Positions 1 through 10,857 of a DNA stretch of 64,000 bases are shown here, piece after piece (position 1 is the first letter of the stretch; every line of letters starts with the position of its first letter). The stretch covers positions 228,410 through 292,409 of the forward strand of contig NZ_LYRP01000043.1 in the NCBI RefSeq assembly GCF_001655675.1, written 5' to 3'. Below the pieces are notes generated by a model. That model was not told the origin of the DNA and ran no database searches. It worked only from the letters and a program-made list of their open reading frames with translations. This DNA is from Mangrovibacter phragmitis. Lineage in GTDB: Bacteria; Pseudomonadota; Gammaproteobacteria; Enterobacterales; Enterobacteriaceae. Made by a program: the position numbers and the translations under genes.

Positions 1-75
1 CACAACAATTAATGCGCTTTGTTCGGGGGAAAACGAAATTGCTTCCGGGCGGGCTTCAAGGGTCAGATCTTTCAT
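1..75 (-). CDS. rutB: RutB, ureidoacrylate amidohydrolase (5' end only)
   Basis: Only the first 25 codons are in the window; the gene continues off the left edge. The peptide contains ARPEAISFSPEQSALIVV, which matches the N-terminus of the RutB isochorismatase-like hydrolase family. RutB hydrolyses the ureidoacrylate (peracid) that RutA makes from uracil. Its ATG shares one base with the rutA stop codon (TGATG arrangement), so it is translationally coupled and in the same operon. Confident from position and sequence despite the short length. Confidence 0.9.
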   Translation of the reverse strand, partial: MKDLTLEARPEAISFSPEQSALIVV

Positions 76-1166
76 CAGGCAACCTCCTGTTGAGCGGGAA
101 GAACAGCTTTACGGCAGGACATCAATGGTTGGATGTGTTTGCCAAAGTTTTCAATACCTGTCAGGAAATCGTCAAAGGTCAGCAGTACACCTGCACAACC
201 AGAGACTGTCGCCACTTCATCGAGCAGACGGGCGACGGTAGACCATGAGCCCACCAGGGTACCCATATTGATATTGACGGCGGAGGTCGGGTCGGCCATC
301 TGGCGTACATTGGTATCGCTCCCCGAGCGGGTATCTTTCTGGCTCTGTTCTGTTAGCCAGGACAACGCATCTTCGTCAGCACCGGCTTTATAGTGTTCCC
401 ATTTGGCGCGGGCGGCTTCGTCTGTTTCGTCGGCTATTACCATGAACAACACATAGGAACCAACATCACGCCCGGCTTGTTCCGCTGCTGCTTTCATGCG
501 TGCAGCGGTGGGAGCGAAGGCGGTGGGAGTGTTGACACCTTTCCCAAAACAGAAGTTGTAATCGGCGTACTGTGCTGAAAAAGCCATTCCGGCATCACTT
601 TGCCCGGCGCAAATAACTTTCACCGGTTGTTCCGGGCGCGGGCTGAGGCGGCAGTCGTTCATCGTGAAAAATTCACCTTTGAAGTCGCTCTGGCCTTTGC
701 CCCACAGATCCCGCAGAACTTGTACGTATTCGGTCAGGTAATCGTAACGGCGGGAAAAGTATTCATCCCCCGGCCACATGCCCATTTGTTCGTATTCGGG
801 TTTTTGCCAGCCGGTAACCAGGTTTACCCCAAAACGCCCACCGGAAATGGAATCTACGGTGGATGCCATACGGGCGACAATAGCCGGGGGCAGGGTCAGT
901 GTTGCGGCTGTTGCGTAAATCTGAATTTTTGATGTGACGGCAGCCAGACCGGCCATCAGGGTGAACGACTCCAGGTTGTGATCCCAAAATTCGGTTTTAC
1001 CGCCGAAACCACGCAACTTGATCATCGAAAGGGCAAAGTCAAAATGGTAATGCTCTGCTTTTTGCACAATCGCTTTATTCAGCTCAAACGTTGGCATGTA
1101 CTGTGGCGCATTGGTTGAAATCAGCCAGCCGTTGTTACCGATAGGAATGAATACACCGATTTTCAT
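75..1166 (-). CDS. rutA: RutA, pyrimidine monooxygenase
   Basis: First enzyme of the Rut pathway: an FMN- and oxygen-dependent luciferase-like monooxygenase that opens the uracil or thymine ring, working with the flavin reductase RutF. The 363-residue protein starts [17 protein letters not shown] and has the bacterial-luciferase TIM-barrel pattern ([13 protein letters not shown], the [16 protein letters not shown] segment). An upstream in-frame ATG at 1223 would add 19 residues; the ATG at 1166 is preferred because a GAGG ribosome site precedes it and the length equals the E. coli enzyme. It heads the rut operon, overlaps rutB by one base and is divergent from rutR. Regulation by NtrC/sigma-54 and RutR is expected from the upstream sites. 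Confidence 0.96.
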   Translation of the reverse strand: MKIGVFIPIGNNGWLISTNAPQYMPTFELNKAIVQKAEHYHFDFALSMIKLRGFGGKTEFWDHNLESFTLMAGLAAVTSKIQIYATAATLTLPPAIVARMASTVDSISGGRFGVNLVTGWQKPEYEQMGMWPGDEYFSRRYDYLTEYVQVLRDLWGKGQSDFKGEFFTMNDCRLSPRPEQPVKVICAGQSDAGMAFSAQYADYNFCFGKGVNTPTAFAPTAARMKAAAEQAGRDVGSYVLFMVIADETDEAARAKWEHYKAGADEDALSWLTEQSQKDTRSGSDTNVRQMADPTSAVNINMGTLVGSWSTVARLLDEVATVSGCAGVLLTFDDFLTGIENFGKHIQPLMSCRKAVLPAQQEVA

Positions 1167-1252
1167 CACGAACCTCGCACGTCTTGGTTGAGTAAATGCA
1201 TGGGCCTGGCATCCTGCCGGCATTTCCTGTCACCACGCTGTAGCGAAAATGT

Positions 1253-1268
1253 TGCAATTGTGATGCCA
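1253..1268 (-). promoter_or_regulatory. Sigma-54 (RpoN) promoter of the rut operon
   Basis: On the minus strand the sequence reads TGGCATCACAATTGCA, a near match to the sigma-54 consensus TGGCACG-N4-TTGCW with the -24 GG and -12 GC elements at correct spacing. It lies about 90 bases upstream of the rutA ATG. The E. coli rut operon is known to be an NtrC/sigma-54 target induced by nitrogen limitation, so the match makes biological sense. Confidence 0.75.
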
Positions 1269-1332
1269 AAAATAAAAAGTATTTATTATTAAACAGTTAA
1301 TAAATAACGCAAAAAAAGTAAGGTTAAAAAAG

Positions 1333-1348
1333 TGGACTATTTGGTCAA
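1333..1348. promoter_or_regulatory. RutR operator (rut box)
   Basis: TGGACTATTTGGTCAA matches the palindromic RutR consensus TTGACCANNTGGTCAA closely. It sits between the divergent rutA and rutR genes, upstream of the sigma-54 promoter. RutR bound here would repress until uracil or thymine is present. A 7-bp inverted repeat (ATGGTGC at 1351-1357, GCACCAT at 1366-1372) lies just beside it and may belong to an activator such as NtrC, although its half-site orientation differs from the usual NtrC dyad. Confidence 0.8.
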
Positions 1349-1452
1349 AAATGGTGCACAAAAAAGCACCATCAGAGCGCAGGCCCTTCAAGCTTGTCGA
1401 GTGGTGAAGCGGATTTTGTTATGCTGTCTGCATCCATGCAGGGAGAGTAAAT

Positions 1453-2091
1453 ATGGCCGGTGAAACGGTAAAAACGACAGGGCGGCGCTCCCGGGCGGTC
1501 GCCGCGAAAAAGCAGGCCATTCTGGCCGCCGGGTTAGCCCTTTTTTCTCAATATGGTATTCACGGCACCAGCCTTGACCAGGTGGCAGAACAGGCCGGTG
1601 TTTCCAAAACGAATATGCTCTATTACTACCCGTCTAAAGAAGCATTGTATGTGGCTGTGCTTAAAGACATTCTGGAAATCTGGCTGGCACCTTTCAAGTC
1701 CTTCAGCGCCGACCAGGAACCGCTGGTGGCAATTGGTGATTATATTCGCAGAAAGCTGGAGGTCTCACGCGATTACCCTCAGGCCTCCCGCTTGTTTTGC
1801 CTGGAAATGCTACAGGGTGCTCCTTTATTAATGGCCGAGTTGTCTGGTGATTTAAAACAGCTGGTGGATGAAAAATCCGCGATTATTGCCGACTGGGTTG
1901 CCAGTGGAAAACTGGCTCCTGTTGACCCGCATCACCTGGTCTTTATGATTTGGGCCACCACCCAACACTATGCCGATTTCGCCACACAAATAGAGGCGGT
2001 AACCGGAAAAAATCTCAGAGACCCACAATTTTTTGCCGAGACTGTGGCAAGTGTCCAGCGCATGATTACCGAAGGCATTCGGGTGCGTTGA
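1453..2091 (+). CDS. rutR: RutR, TetR-family regulator of pyrimidine use
   Basis: TetR-family transcription factor of 212 residues, the same length as E. coli RutR. The N-terminal helix-turn-helix is visible at about residues 30-65 (FSQYGIHGTSLDQVAEQAGVSKTNMLYYYPSKEALY), followed by the RutR ligand-binding core with LEVSRDYPQASRLFCLEMLQGAPLL. RutR represses rutA-G and loses DNA binding when it holds uracil or thymine; it also affects carAB and glutamine-linked genes in E. coli. A good GGGAGAG ribosome site lies just before the ATG. It is divergent from rutA with the operator between them. In E. coli the next gene is putA; here putA is 27 kb away. Confidence 0.97.
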   Translation: MAGETVKTTGRRSRAVAAKKQAILAAGLALFSQYGIHGTSLDQVAEQAGVSKTNMLYYYPSKEALYVAVLKDILEIWLAPFKSFSADQEPLVAIGDYIRRKLEVSRDYPQASRLFCLEMLQGAPLLMAELSGDLKQLVDEKSAIIADWVASGKLAPVDPHHLVFMIWATTQHYADFATQIEAVTGKNLRDPQFFAETVASVQRMITEGIRVR

Positions 2092-2100
2092 TGGTCAGGG

Positions 2101-2140
2101 GGCAGGCAAGCCCGTAGCAACAGGGCTTACCTGCCTGTGT
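2101..2140 (+). terminator. Hairpin after rutR
   Basis: A 13-bp stem with one mismatch (GGCAGGCAAGCCC at 2101-2113 and GGGCTTACCTGCC at 2123-2135) begins ten bases after the rutR stop. The following TGTGTTTC is only weakly T-rich, so termination efficiency is uncertain. The rest of the interval to 2494 shows no gene. Confidence 0.5.
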
Positions 2141-2494
2141 TTCACTGTATACAGAGAGCGACGTTTTACCCTGCGCCTGTTCCAAACCAGACACCGCGCA
2201 GTTGCATCAGTTTTTTCAGCGGTGCCCCATTCAGTTATTACTCCACCGTGTGTGTTTCAGTGTATTTTCCCCCTGTTATTAACCATGTGAGCTATCTTTA
2301 GTTTTATTCCTGTGGGATATCTGAGGACTGTGACGCATTGCCTAAAGTAACAGCAGTTCGTGCCGATACCTTCAATACCTTTCGGTGCATCCCTCTTGAG
2401 CCGTAAATCCAGGTTGCAGCAATGGGTGAATAAAAACCGATGATAACAGTCCGGATGAAGGACGGTTTTGCTTCAAGACGAAAGGGCTGATGCC

Positions 2495-5101
2495 ATGTAC
2501 GAAAAAACACACAATGCCGGGTCGAATGGGCAGGGTGTTACGCCAGCATTGAGCCAGTTGCAAGCGCTTGATGACGTACTTGCCATTGCTGAGTTCGATG
2601 GCAATGGATGCGTGCGCCAGGTGAATGATAATTTATTAAATCTGTTTGGCTACCAGGCCGCGGAGGTAATTGGACGCCACCACAGCGAATTCTGCCTGCC
2701 TGATTTTGCCCGCCACCCACGCTACCTTGTGCTGTGGCAGGACTTGATGCGCGGTATTTCTGGCTCAGGCGTGATAATTGCGTTTCACAAAACAGGCCGT
2801 CTTATCTGGGTTGATGTGACATGGGTGCCTGTCGCCGATATGAGCGGCAAGATAACGAGTGTGTTGGCGCTGGTTCGCCCGGCAACCGACCAGACCCGCC
2901 ACGATTTTGAACAACCCGCTCTGATGTACCAACAATTCCAGGTAGCTGAAGTCATTCACACTGCAGTGATGGTGAGTGATGGTGACGGCTATATCCGTTA
3001 TGTCAGTAAAGGCTTCACACAGTTGCTGGGTTGGGAAATTAACGGGCTTAATGGTATTAACCCGGTTGAGTTGTTGTTGAGTGGGATTGATGAGTCTGCC
3101 CGCCAGGCGGTTATTCGTGAACTGAGCGCCGGAGAGCCTCTGGAAGGTGAATACCTGATTCAGGACAAAAACCAGCACAGGCACTGGGTGAGGCTGGTTT
3201 GTTACCCGATAGTCAATACCCATACCCGACAAGTGTCGCACCAGGTGTGGATGGTGCACAGTGTCACACACAGTAAGATTTATGAAACGCTGCAGCAGCA
3301 GGTGCTCGAAGCGTTGGTACAGGAGCGCCCGCTGGTGGATGTGCTTGAGTTGATTTGTAACGAAGTCGAGCGTATCGCCCCGGATATTACTGCTACCATT
3401 CTTGAACTGGATAACCATGGGCGCCTGTTCCCTCTGGCAGGCCCCGGGATGGCAAAATCTTTCTCACGCCAGTTAGAAGGGTTACAGATTGGTCCTGACG
3501 TGGGTTCCTGTGGCTCTGCTGCCTGGTTTAATCATCCCGTGCTTGTTACTGATATCGCAACAGATCCTCGCTGGGAGCCGTTTCGCGACCAAATTTTGCC
3601 GTTGGGTTATATCGGTTGCTGGTCGACGCCTGTTTGTAACAACCAGGGCAAAGTGATTGGTACCTTTGCCTTCTATTTCCGCCAGCCGCTAACAGAACGC
3701 ATCTCGCTGCTGCACCAGTATCTGATTGATGTCTCGACCCACTTATGTTCACTGGCGTTGACTCGTGAGCATGCGCGCCAGCGTATCAGTCAGTTGGCGT
3801 TTTACGATAGCCTGACCGGGTTGCCAAACCGCAGTTTGTTACAGGCCAAACTGGACCAGGAAGTCGAAGCGGCAGCACATCGTAACGAAGCGGTTGCCGT
3901 GCTCTTTATTGACCTTGACCGCTTTAAGCAGATTAATGACTCATACAGCCATCAGTTAGGTGATGATGTCCTGGTACAGGTCGCGCAGCGCCTGCAATGT
4001 GCATTACGTGTAACGGACATTGCAGGCCGCCTTTCCGGTGATGAATTTTTGGTGGTGATGCCACAGTGCGACAAAAACCAGGTTCAGGAAGCGGTCTCCC
4101 GTTTACAGGCGGTGCTACATGAGCCGCTGGAATTGTCAGGTACATCGCTGTCAGTCACGGCGACTGTGGGTATCGCCATGTTTCCGAACGATGGTAAAAC
4201 AGTGGATGAGCTGATTCAGCATGCCGACCTGGCAATGTCTCAGGCCAAAAGTTGTGGCCGCGGACAGTGGGCATTTTTCAGCAACGACATGGGGCAAACA
4301 GCGCAGGAACGTATGAGGCTGGAAAGTGCTTTGCGCCAGGCAGTAAAGCAAGGCGGGTTGCAGCTCTATTACCAGCCACAAATTACGCTACATGATAACA
4401 GTATATATGGCGTTGAAGCCCTGGCCCGCTGGTATCACCCTGAGTTTGGTATGGTGCCGCCTTCGCGTTTTATTCCTCTGGCGCAGGAGTGTGGGTTGAT
4501 TGCTGAGTTAGGCATATGGGCGATGGATACAGCCTGCGCACAACTCGCCGAGTGGCAGACTCAGGGCATTCCCATACCAGCGGTGTCGGTTAATCTCTCT
4601 TCCACCAGCTTTCATGACCTGTCATTGCCAGATACCGTGGCGAAGATCCTCGAAAAACATGGTCTGGAGCCTCATCACCTTACGCTGGAACTGACAGAAA
4701 GTGTCTTACTGGACAGCAACGTCAATACCGTGACATGCCTGAATGAGGTCAATGCGCTGGGGGTTCGCTTATCAATGGATGATTTTGGTACTGGCTATTC
4801 CAGCCTGAGTTATTTGCGCCGGTTACCGTTCAGTGAGTTGAAACTGGACCGCAGCTTTGTGGCTGACCTGGAAAATGATGAAATCGCCTGCTCACTCAGT
4901 AAAGCAATTATGGGCATAGGGGAAAGCCTGCACCTGACTGTGGTTGCTGAAGGGGTGGAAACCTGTGAGCAGTTTAACCGTCTGCGTGACCAGGGTTACC
5001 CGGTAGTACAAGGGTATTTGCTGGCCCGGCCAATGGCACCGCAGTCATTGCTCGCCTGGCTGGATGAACGCCAGGTGATAGCCAGTTTACAGGGTAATTA
5101 A
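2495..5101 (+). CDS. PAS-PAS-GAF-GGDEF-EAL cyclic-di-GMP protein (DosP-like architecture)
   Basis: Predicted cytosolic sensor that turns over the second messenger c-di-GMP. From the ATG at 2495 (AAAGGG ribosome site 8 bases upstream) it is 868 residues; a TTG at 2468 is a less likely start. Order: two PAS domains (about 25-150 and 150-260), a GAF domain (about 280-425), GGDEF (about 430-595) and EAL (about 610-860). The GGDEF active site reads SGDEF, with an RxxD inhibitory site (RVTD) five residues before it. The EAL domain keeps all catalytic features: EALARW, NLSS, ELTES, DDFGTG, KLDRSFV, EGVE, so phosphodiesterase activity is likely. No transmembrane segment is seen. The layout equals E. 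coli DosP, but overall similarity is modest, so I give no symbol. It is convergent with the chemoreceptor gene. Confidence 0.9.
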   Translation: MYEKTHNAGSNGQGVTPALSQLQALDDVLAIAEFDGNGCVRQVNDNLLNLFGYQAAEVIGRHHSEFCLPDFARHPRYLVLWQDLMRGISGSGVIIAFHKTGRLIWVDVTWVPVADMSGKITSVLALVRPATDQTRHDFEQPALMYQQFQVAEVIHTAVMVSDGDGYIRYVSKGFTQLLGWEINGLNGINPVELLLSGIDESARQAVIRELSAGEPLEGEYLIQDKNQHRHWVRLVCYPIVNTHTRQVSHQVWMVHSVTHSKIYETLQQQVLEALVQERPLVDVLELICNEVERIAPDITATILELDNHGRLFPLAGPGMAKSFSRQLEGLQIGPDVGSCGSAAWFNHPVLVTDIATDPRWEPFRDQILPLGYIGCWSTPVCNNQGKVIGTFAFYFRQPLTERISLLHQYLIDVSTHLCSLALTREHARQRISQLAFYDSLTGLPNRSLLQAKLDQEVEAAAHRNEAVAVLFIDLDRFKQINDSYSHQLGDDVLVQVAQRLQCALRVTDIAGRLSGDEFLVVMPQCDKNQVQEAVSRLQAVLHEPLELSGTSLSVTATVGIAMFPNDGKTVDELIQHADLAMSQAKSCGRGQWAFFSNDMGQTAQERMRLESALRQAVKQGGLQLYYQPQITLHDNSIYGVEALARWYHPEFGMVPPSRFIPLAQECGLIAELGIWAMDTACAQLAEWQTQGIPIPAVSVNLSSTSFHDLSLPDTVAKILEKHGLEPHHLTLELTESVLLDSNVNTVTCLNEVNALGVRLSMDDFGTGYSSLSYLRRLPFSELKLDRSFVADLENDEIACSLSKAIMGIGESLHLTVVAEGVETCEQFNRLRDQGYPVVQGYLLARPMAPQSLLAWLDERQVIASLQGN

Positions 5102-5226
5102 TCTGTACATTCCGGGAGTTTTCGTGCCCGGAAAAAAATAAAGGAGCCTGGTAACTGGCCCTCTTGATATTTAGTGTGTGGCTATGCCGTACAGTTTATG
5201 GCACTTCCTTGTGCCATTCATGTGGA

Positions 5227-7227
5227 TTAGACCGGCACAGGCAGAGCAGACACCTGTACAGACCTTACCTGAGGAACGGGGGATTCAGGTCCCCGTTCAC
5301 TCACACGAAATACAGCAATTTCGCTGGCGAGTTCCTGTGCTTCCTGGCGTAACAGTGCGGTGTTATGGGCTGTCTGGTTAATCGTGGCCAGGTTTTCTGC
5401 TACGGTCTGTTCCATTTGAGTGACAGCCCGGGTAACTTCATCAATCCCTTTGCTTTGTTCATCACCAGCAACACGTATTTCCGCCATAATGTTTTTCACC
5501 TGGTCAACATCATTGACCAGTTGCGCCAGTTGTTTTCCGGCGTTATCGATAAACTGGCTTCCAGCTAACACATGGTTGTTAGAATCATCAATCAGGGCTT
5601 TTATTTCATGAGACGCAGTGGCACTGCGTTGAGCCAGTAACCGCACTTCTCCCGCCACAACGGCAAAGCCGCGCCCTTGTTCCCCCGCACGGGCGGCTTC
5701 CACCGAGGCGTTCAGTGCCAGAATGTTAGTCTGGAAGGTAATGTCATCAATAACACGCAGGATCTCACCCACCCGGCCGGAAGCCTGACGAATGTTATTC
5801 ATGGAGCTGATAACCTGCTTCATTACCTGGTCATTTTGCTGTGCGGTACCCGCTGTTTTTTCGGCCAGTTGGTCGGCAATACGCACATTGTCGGCATTCT
5901 GGCGCACGGTGGCATTCAGTTGCTCCATTGCGGCCGCACTTTCTTCCAGAGCAGCGGCCTGGCCGGCGATTTTATCCGCCAGCCCACTGTTGTTGTCTGC
6001 CAGTGAGGTCGCCCCCCGGGCGACAATTTCGCTGGTGCTTTGGGCGCTACGTACCACACTGGCGATTTTATCGGCAAACTGGTTAAAGGAGTGTGCAATC
6101 CCCGCTAATTCATCTTCACCGTTATCGTCGAGCCGACGGGTCAGGTCGCCATCGCCGTGAGCAATTTCGTATAATGCCTGCTGTGTGGCATTCAGCCTGC
6201 GTGTAATAGTTTTACTGATTACCCAGAACCCCAGCATCAGCACAGCCAGAACGGGAACCAGGATAAACAAAATGCCGTGAGTGATGGTGGCGGCCAGACC
6301 CGATACTCTGGCATCGGGGGTGACCAGGCCGATTACCCAGCCAGTCCCCTTCATGCGAAACAGGCTGACCTGCGCATGTTCCCCCAGTAATGGGTCTTTC
6401 AGGTCGGTCACGGCGGTAACACTGGTGTCATTGTGAAACTGGTTAACGGCGTTATTTACCGGTGCGAGCCAGGGTTGTTTTTCCGCCAGTTGCGCCAGCG
6501 ACATCAACTGTTTTTCGTGTGCGGCAGGCGAAAAAATAAGTTGTTTGGTGGCGTCCAGTACAAAGGTATAACCGCCGGTCACCGTACCGCTTTTTTGCAG
6601 GTAGGCACCGAGATTATCAAGCTGGACGTCAATGGTGGCGACCCCGGCAAACTGGCCTGCTGCATTATGGTAAGGCACACTGCAGGTAACCATATTCACG
6701 CCAGAGACCGGGTCCTGGTATACTTCAGACCAGGTACACTGGTTACCCGGTGCGCTTTTCACCGCGGTGTACCAGCTTTCGTTATGGTAATCCGCAGTGG
6801 AAGGGTCGTTATAGCCATTGGAAAAGGTCAACTTACCGTCACTTCCCCGTGCCCAGAAAAAGCTGTGCCGGGCCTCACCTTCGCTGAAGGCATTTGGCTC
6901 AGGCCAGATACCGCCCCCCGCAATGGTGTCGTTTTGCTGGGCATCTATCATTCCCGGCAATACGTCTTTGTAGAGCGCATCCTGGTGGGGAAGTTGTTCC
7001 GCCATGCGGGCCATACTGATAGCCTGGCCTTCAATTTTTTTCAGTTGCTGGTCAATATTGGCGGTCAGGTTATTTCCCGCCTGGAGAATCAGTTCGTTGC
7101 TGGCATCAATGATTCGTGGCTGGGCGAACCACTGCATGGTGAAATACACAATCAGGACTGTGACGGCCAGAATGATGACACCACCGGAAAGCAACTTCCC
7201 GGATAAACGCGCCGGAATTAATCGCAT
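5227..7227 (-). CDS. Methyl-accepting chemotaxis protein with dCache sensor
   Basis: Inner-membrane chemoreceptor of 666 residues. A first membrane segment at about 14-33 is followed by a periplasmic dCache-type sensor (about 40-310, including SFFWARGSDGKLTFSNGYNDPS and GVATIDVQLDNLGAYL), a second membrane segment at about 315-337, a HAMP domain, and a methylation/signalling coiled coil. The signalling hairpin tip is intact (FQTNILALNASVEAARAGEQGRGFAVVAGEVR). The C-terminus lacks the NWETF-type tether for CheR/CheB, so it is probably a low-abundance receptor. The ligand is unknown; dCache domains often bind amino acids or polyamines. A sigma-28-like promoter lies upstream, as expected of a motility regulon member. 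Confidence 0.95.
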   Translation of the reverse strand: MRLIPARLSGKLLSGGVIILAVTVLIVYFTMQWFAQPRIIDASNELILQAGNNLTANIDQQLKKIEGQAISMARMAEQLPHQDALYKDVLPGMIDAQQNDTIAGGGIWPEPNAFSEGEARHSFFWARGSDGKLTFSNGYNDPSTADYHNESWYTAVKSAPGNQCTWSEVYQDPVSGVNMVTCSVPYHNAAGQFAGVATIDVQLDNLGAYLQKSGTVTGGYTFVLDATKQLIFSPAAHEKQLMSLAQLAEKQPWLAPVNNAVNQFHNDTSVTAVTDLKDPLLGEHAQVSLFRMKGTGWVIGLVTPDARVSGLAATITHGILFILVPVLAVLMLGFWVISKTITRRLNATQQALYEIAHGDGDLTRRLDDNGEDELAGIAHSFNQFADKIASVVRSAQSTSEIVARGATSLADNNSGLADKIAGQAAALEESAAAMEQLNATVRQNADNVRIADQLAEKTAGTAQQNDQVMKQVISSMNNIRQASGRVGEILRVIDDITFQTNILALNASVEAARAGEQGRGFAVVAGEVRLLAQRSATASHEIKALIDDSNNHVLAGSQFIDNAGKQLAQLVNDVDQVKNIMAEIRVAGDEQSKGIDEVTRAVTQMEQTVAENLATINQTAHNTALLRQEAQELASEIAVFRVSERGPESPVPQVRSVQVSALPVPV

Positions 7228-7366
7228 ACAGACTCCTTAACACTCAAATAGAACACTTGCGCACAGCGGCCAGGGGCCAGAAACGGCTAATGCGCTTCTG
7301 TGCCGGTGGGAGCCAGAAAGTTATGCAGGGTAGTGATGCTGGTTTTTTTATTGAATCCTGAAACTG

Positions 7367-7393
7367 CTATCGGCAATGGCGCAGTAAATCTGA
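7367..7393 (-). promoter_or_regulatory. Sigma-28 (FliA)-type promoter for the chemoreceptor gene
   Basis: On the minus strand: -35 TCAGATTT, an 11-base spacer, then -10 GCCGATAG. The FliA consensus is TAAAGTTT-N11-GCCGATAA, so the -10 matches 7 of 8 and the spacer is exact, while the -35 matches 5 of 8. It lies about 140 bases upstream of the ATG at 7227. Confidence 0.6.
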
Positions 7394-7494
7394 GGGTTAT
7401 ATTTGAGGTATAAGTATTTACTATGGAAGTGGTTCGGGGCTTATAGATAACGGGTGGCTTGTGGCCCGGGAGTCACCGGGCTTTTGGGCTTAGC

Positions 7495-7617
7495 TTAGTA
7501 ATAGTAGAATTTAAGCTGTCTGAATAATTTTCTTTGGCACCAGAGCTCGTTGAATAAAACTATCGCCACCATGATGCTATAGAAGGCTAACACACTAAAA
7601 ATCCAGGAGGCAGGCAT
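7495..7617 (-). other. Short membrane-like ORF at the end of the vgrG relic
   Basis: A 40-codon frame overlaps the end of the vgrG fragment in another frame. It reads MPASWIF, then a hydrophobic stretch (SVLAFYSIMVAIVLF) and a basic tail (WCQRKLFRQLKFYYY). The same frame is open further upstream, to about 7720. It could be the 3' end of a membrane-protein gene brought next to vgrG by a deletion, or simply chance. No ribosome site is evident. The remaining parts of the 7228-8110 interval, apart from the promoter at 7367-7393, show no other gene. Confidence 0.2.
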
Positions 7618-7826
7618 ATTGCCATTTTCAGTCCCCGCAAAAAAGATAAAGTGGAATACGTTACAGGCGAGGTAAAACGGACTGTATAACGAAACGACTC
7701 GCTTAGTGCCTCCTGCCCGGTGAATGACTCAATATCTGTTTCAATGGTGATACGTTTAAACAGCAGTAAATACCGGTTGAGCGTACCTGACTGAATTTGT
7801 TGGTGCTTCTGGGATGTGTGCGCCAC
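7587..7826 (-). pseudogene. vgrG 5' fragment (type VI secretion spike relic)
   Basis: A 79-codon reading frame from a GTG start holds LNRYLLLF near its N-terminus and then FTGQEALSESFRYTVRFTSP. This is the signature opening of the VgrG N-terminal (gp27-like) domain, where FTGxEALSEPFRYxVxFTS is typical. A full VgrG is 600-800 residues; this one stops after about 75 and nothing further of VgrG follows. No other type VI genes are present in the window. I read it as the fossil 5' end of a deleted vgrG. The call rests on one motif, so it needs a profile search to confirm. Confidence 0.6.
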
Positions 7827-8111
7827 CTGATCTTTCCCTGATAATTGCGCTCATGAATGTTGGGAAGAGTAAGGCAGGAAGAAAATGGGGTAAACACGCT
7901 ATTTCTATAGTTGTTTATCAGGAAAAATAATAAGTTTTCCCGCAAACCTGCAAGGAGGTGTGCTGCCAGGGGGGGCGTATTTTTAATACCAAATGCTGGC
8001 ACTGAATAATTATAGCGGCGCATTTTAGTGTTTATTATGTTGTTAACAGTATGATTAACACCAACACCTGGGTTCAGTACGTTTTTTGCTGCGCGGTATA
8101 TTAAGCCAAAT

Positions 8112-8135
8112 AAAACGCCGCAGTTACGGCGTTTT
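8112..8135. terminator. Terminator of the his operon
   Basis: Perfect stem AAAACGCCG (8112-8120) and CGGCGTTTT (8127-8135) with a 6-base loop. On the minus strand it is followed by ATTT after the TTTT of the stem, placing it 26 bases beyond the hisI stop. It would also work in the other direction. Confidence 0.85.
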
Positions 8136-8160
8136 ATGGGAGCATGGAAAACAGCAGGAA

Positions 8161-8765
8161 TTATTTATGCCGTGATTTCAGGTTATCAATCACCGTGCCT
8201 AAATCCAGTTCCTGATCCTGCAACAGAACCAGTAAATGGTACATCAGGTCAGATGCCTCATTCGTCAGTTCATGTTTATCATGCACGGTGGCGGCCAGTG
8301 CGGTTTCCACACCTTCTTCACCCACTTTCTGGGCAATGCGTTTGGTGCCGCTGGCATAAAGTTTTGCCGTGTAAGAACTGGCCGGGTCCGCGTGTTTGCG
8401 CTCTGCCAGCAGGCTTTCCAGTTCGTACAGGAAATGCCACTGATGGTGGGTATCACCAAAACAACTGGAAGTCCCTTTGTGGCAGGTGGGGCCAATGGGG
8501 TTAGCCATTACCAGCAGGGTGTCGTTGTCGCAGTCAGCGGTAATACTGACCACATTGAGAAAATGGCCGGAGGTTTCGCCTTTGGTCCACAACCGTTGTT
8601 TGGTGCGTGACCAGAAAGTCACTTTGCCATTTTGCTCTGTTTGCGCCAGAGCTTCCTGATTCATATAACCCAGCATCAGGACTTCACCGGATACGGCGTG
8701 CTGCACGATAACCGGTAACAGGCCATCGGTTTTTTCCCAGTCCAGTTGCGCACGTTGTTGTTCTG

Positions 8766-8772
<7 letters not shown>
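8161..8772 (-). CDS. hisI: HisIE, phosphoribosyl-AMP cyclohydrolase / phosphoribosyl-ATP pyrophosphatase
   Basis: Bifunctional enzyme for steps two and three of histidine synthesis: the C-terminal half removes pyrophosphate from phosphoribosyl-ATP and the N-terminal half opens the purine ring. The 203 residues match the family length. The N-terminal domain shows [32 protein letters not shown] and the zinc-binding DCDNDTLLV segment with a later cysteine ([12 protein letters not shown]). The C-terminal domain has the [10 protein letters not shown] and [14 protein letters not shown] helices typical of PRA-PH. It is the last his gene; its ATG lies 7 bases inside the end of hisF. Confidence 0.97.

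Positions 8773-10856
<2,084 letters not shown>

Positions 10857-10857
<1 letters not shown>

Noticed and set aside
5100..5226. Terminator between the c-di-GMP gene and the chemoreceptor gene
   Set aside because: Hairpins are present (around 5113-5132 and 5199-5216), but neither has a T-run on the proper side for either gene, so I did not annotate them.
6433..7206. 257-codon plus-strand ORF inside the chemoreceptor gene
   Set aside because: It is antisense to the dCache domain, whose protein pattern is clear on the minus strand. The plus-strand product has no family signs.
7703..8023. 106-codon minus-strand ORF left of the his operon
   Set aside because: It overlaps the vgrG relic in another frame, and its sequence looks like translated noncoding DNA with no motif.
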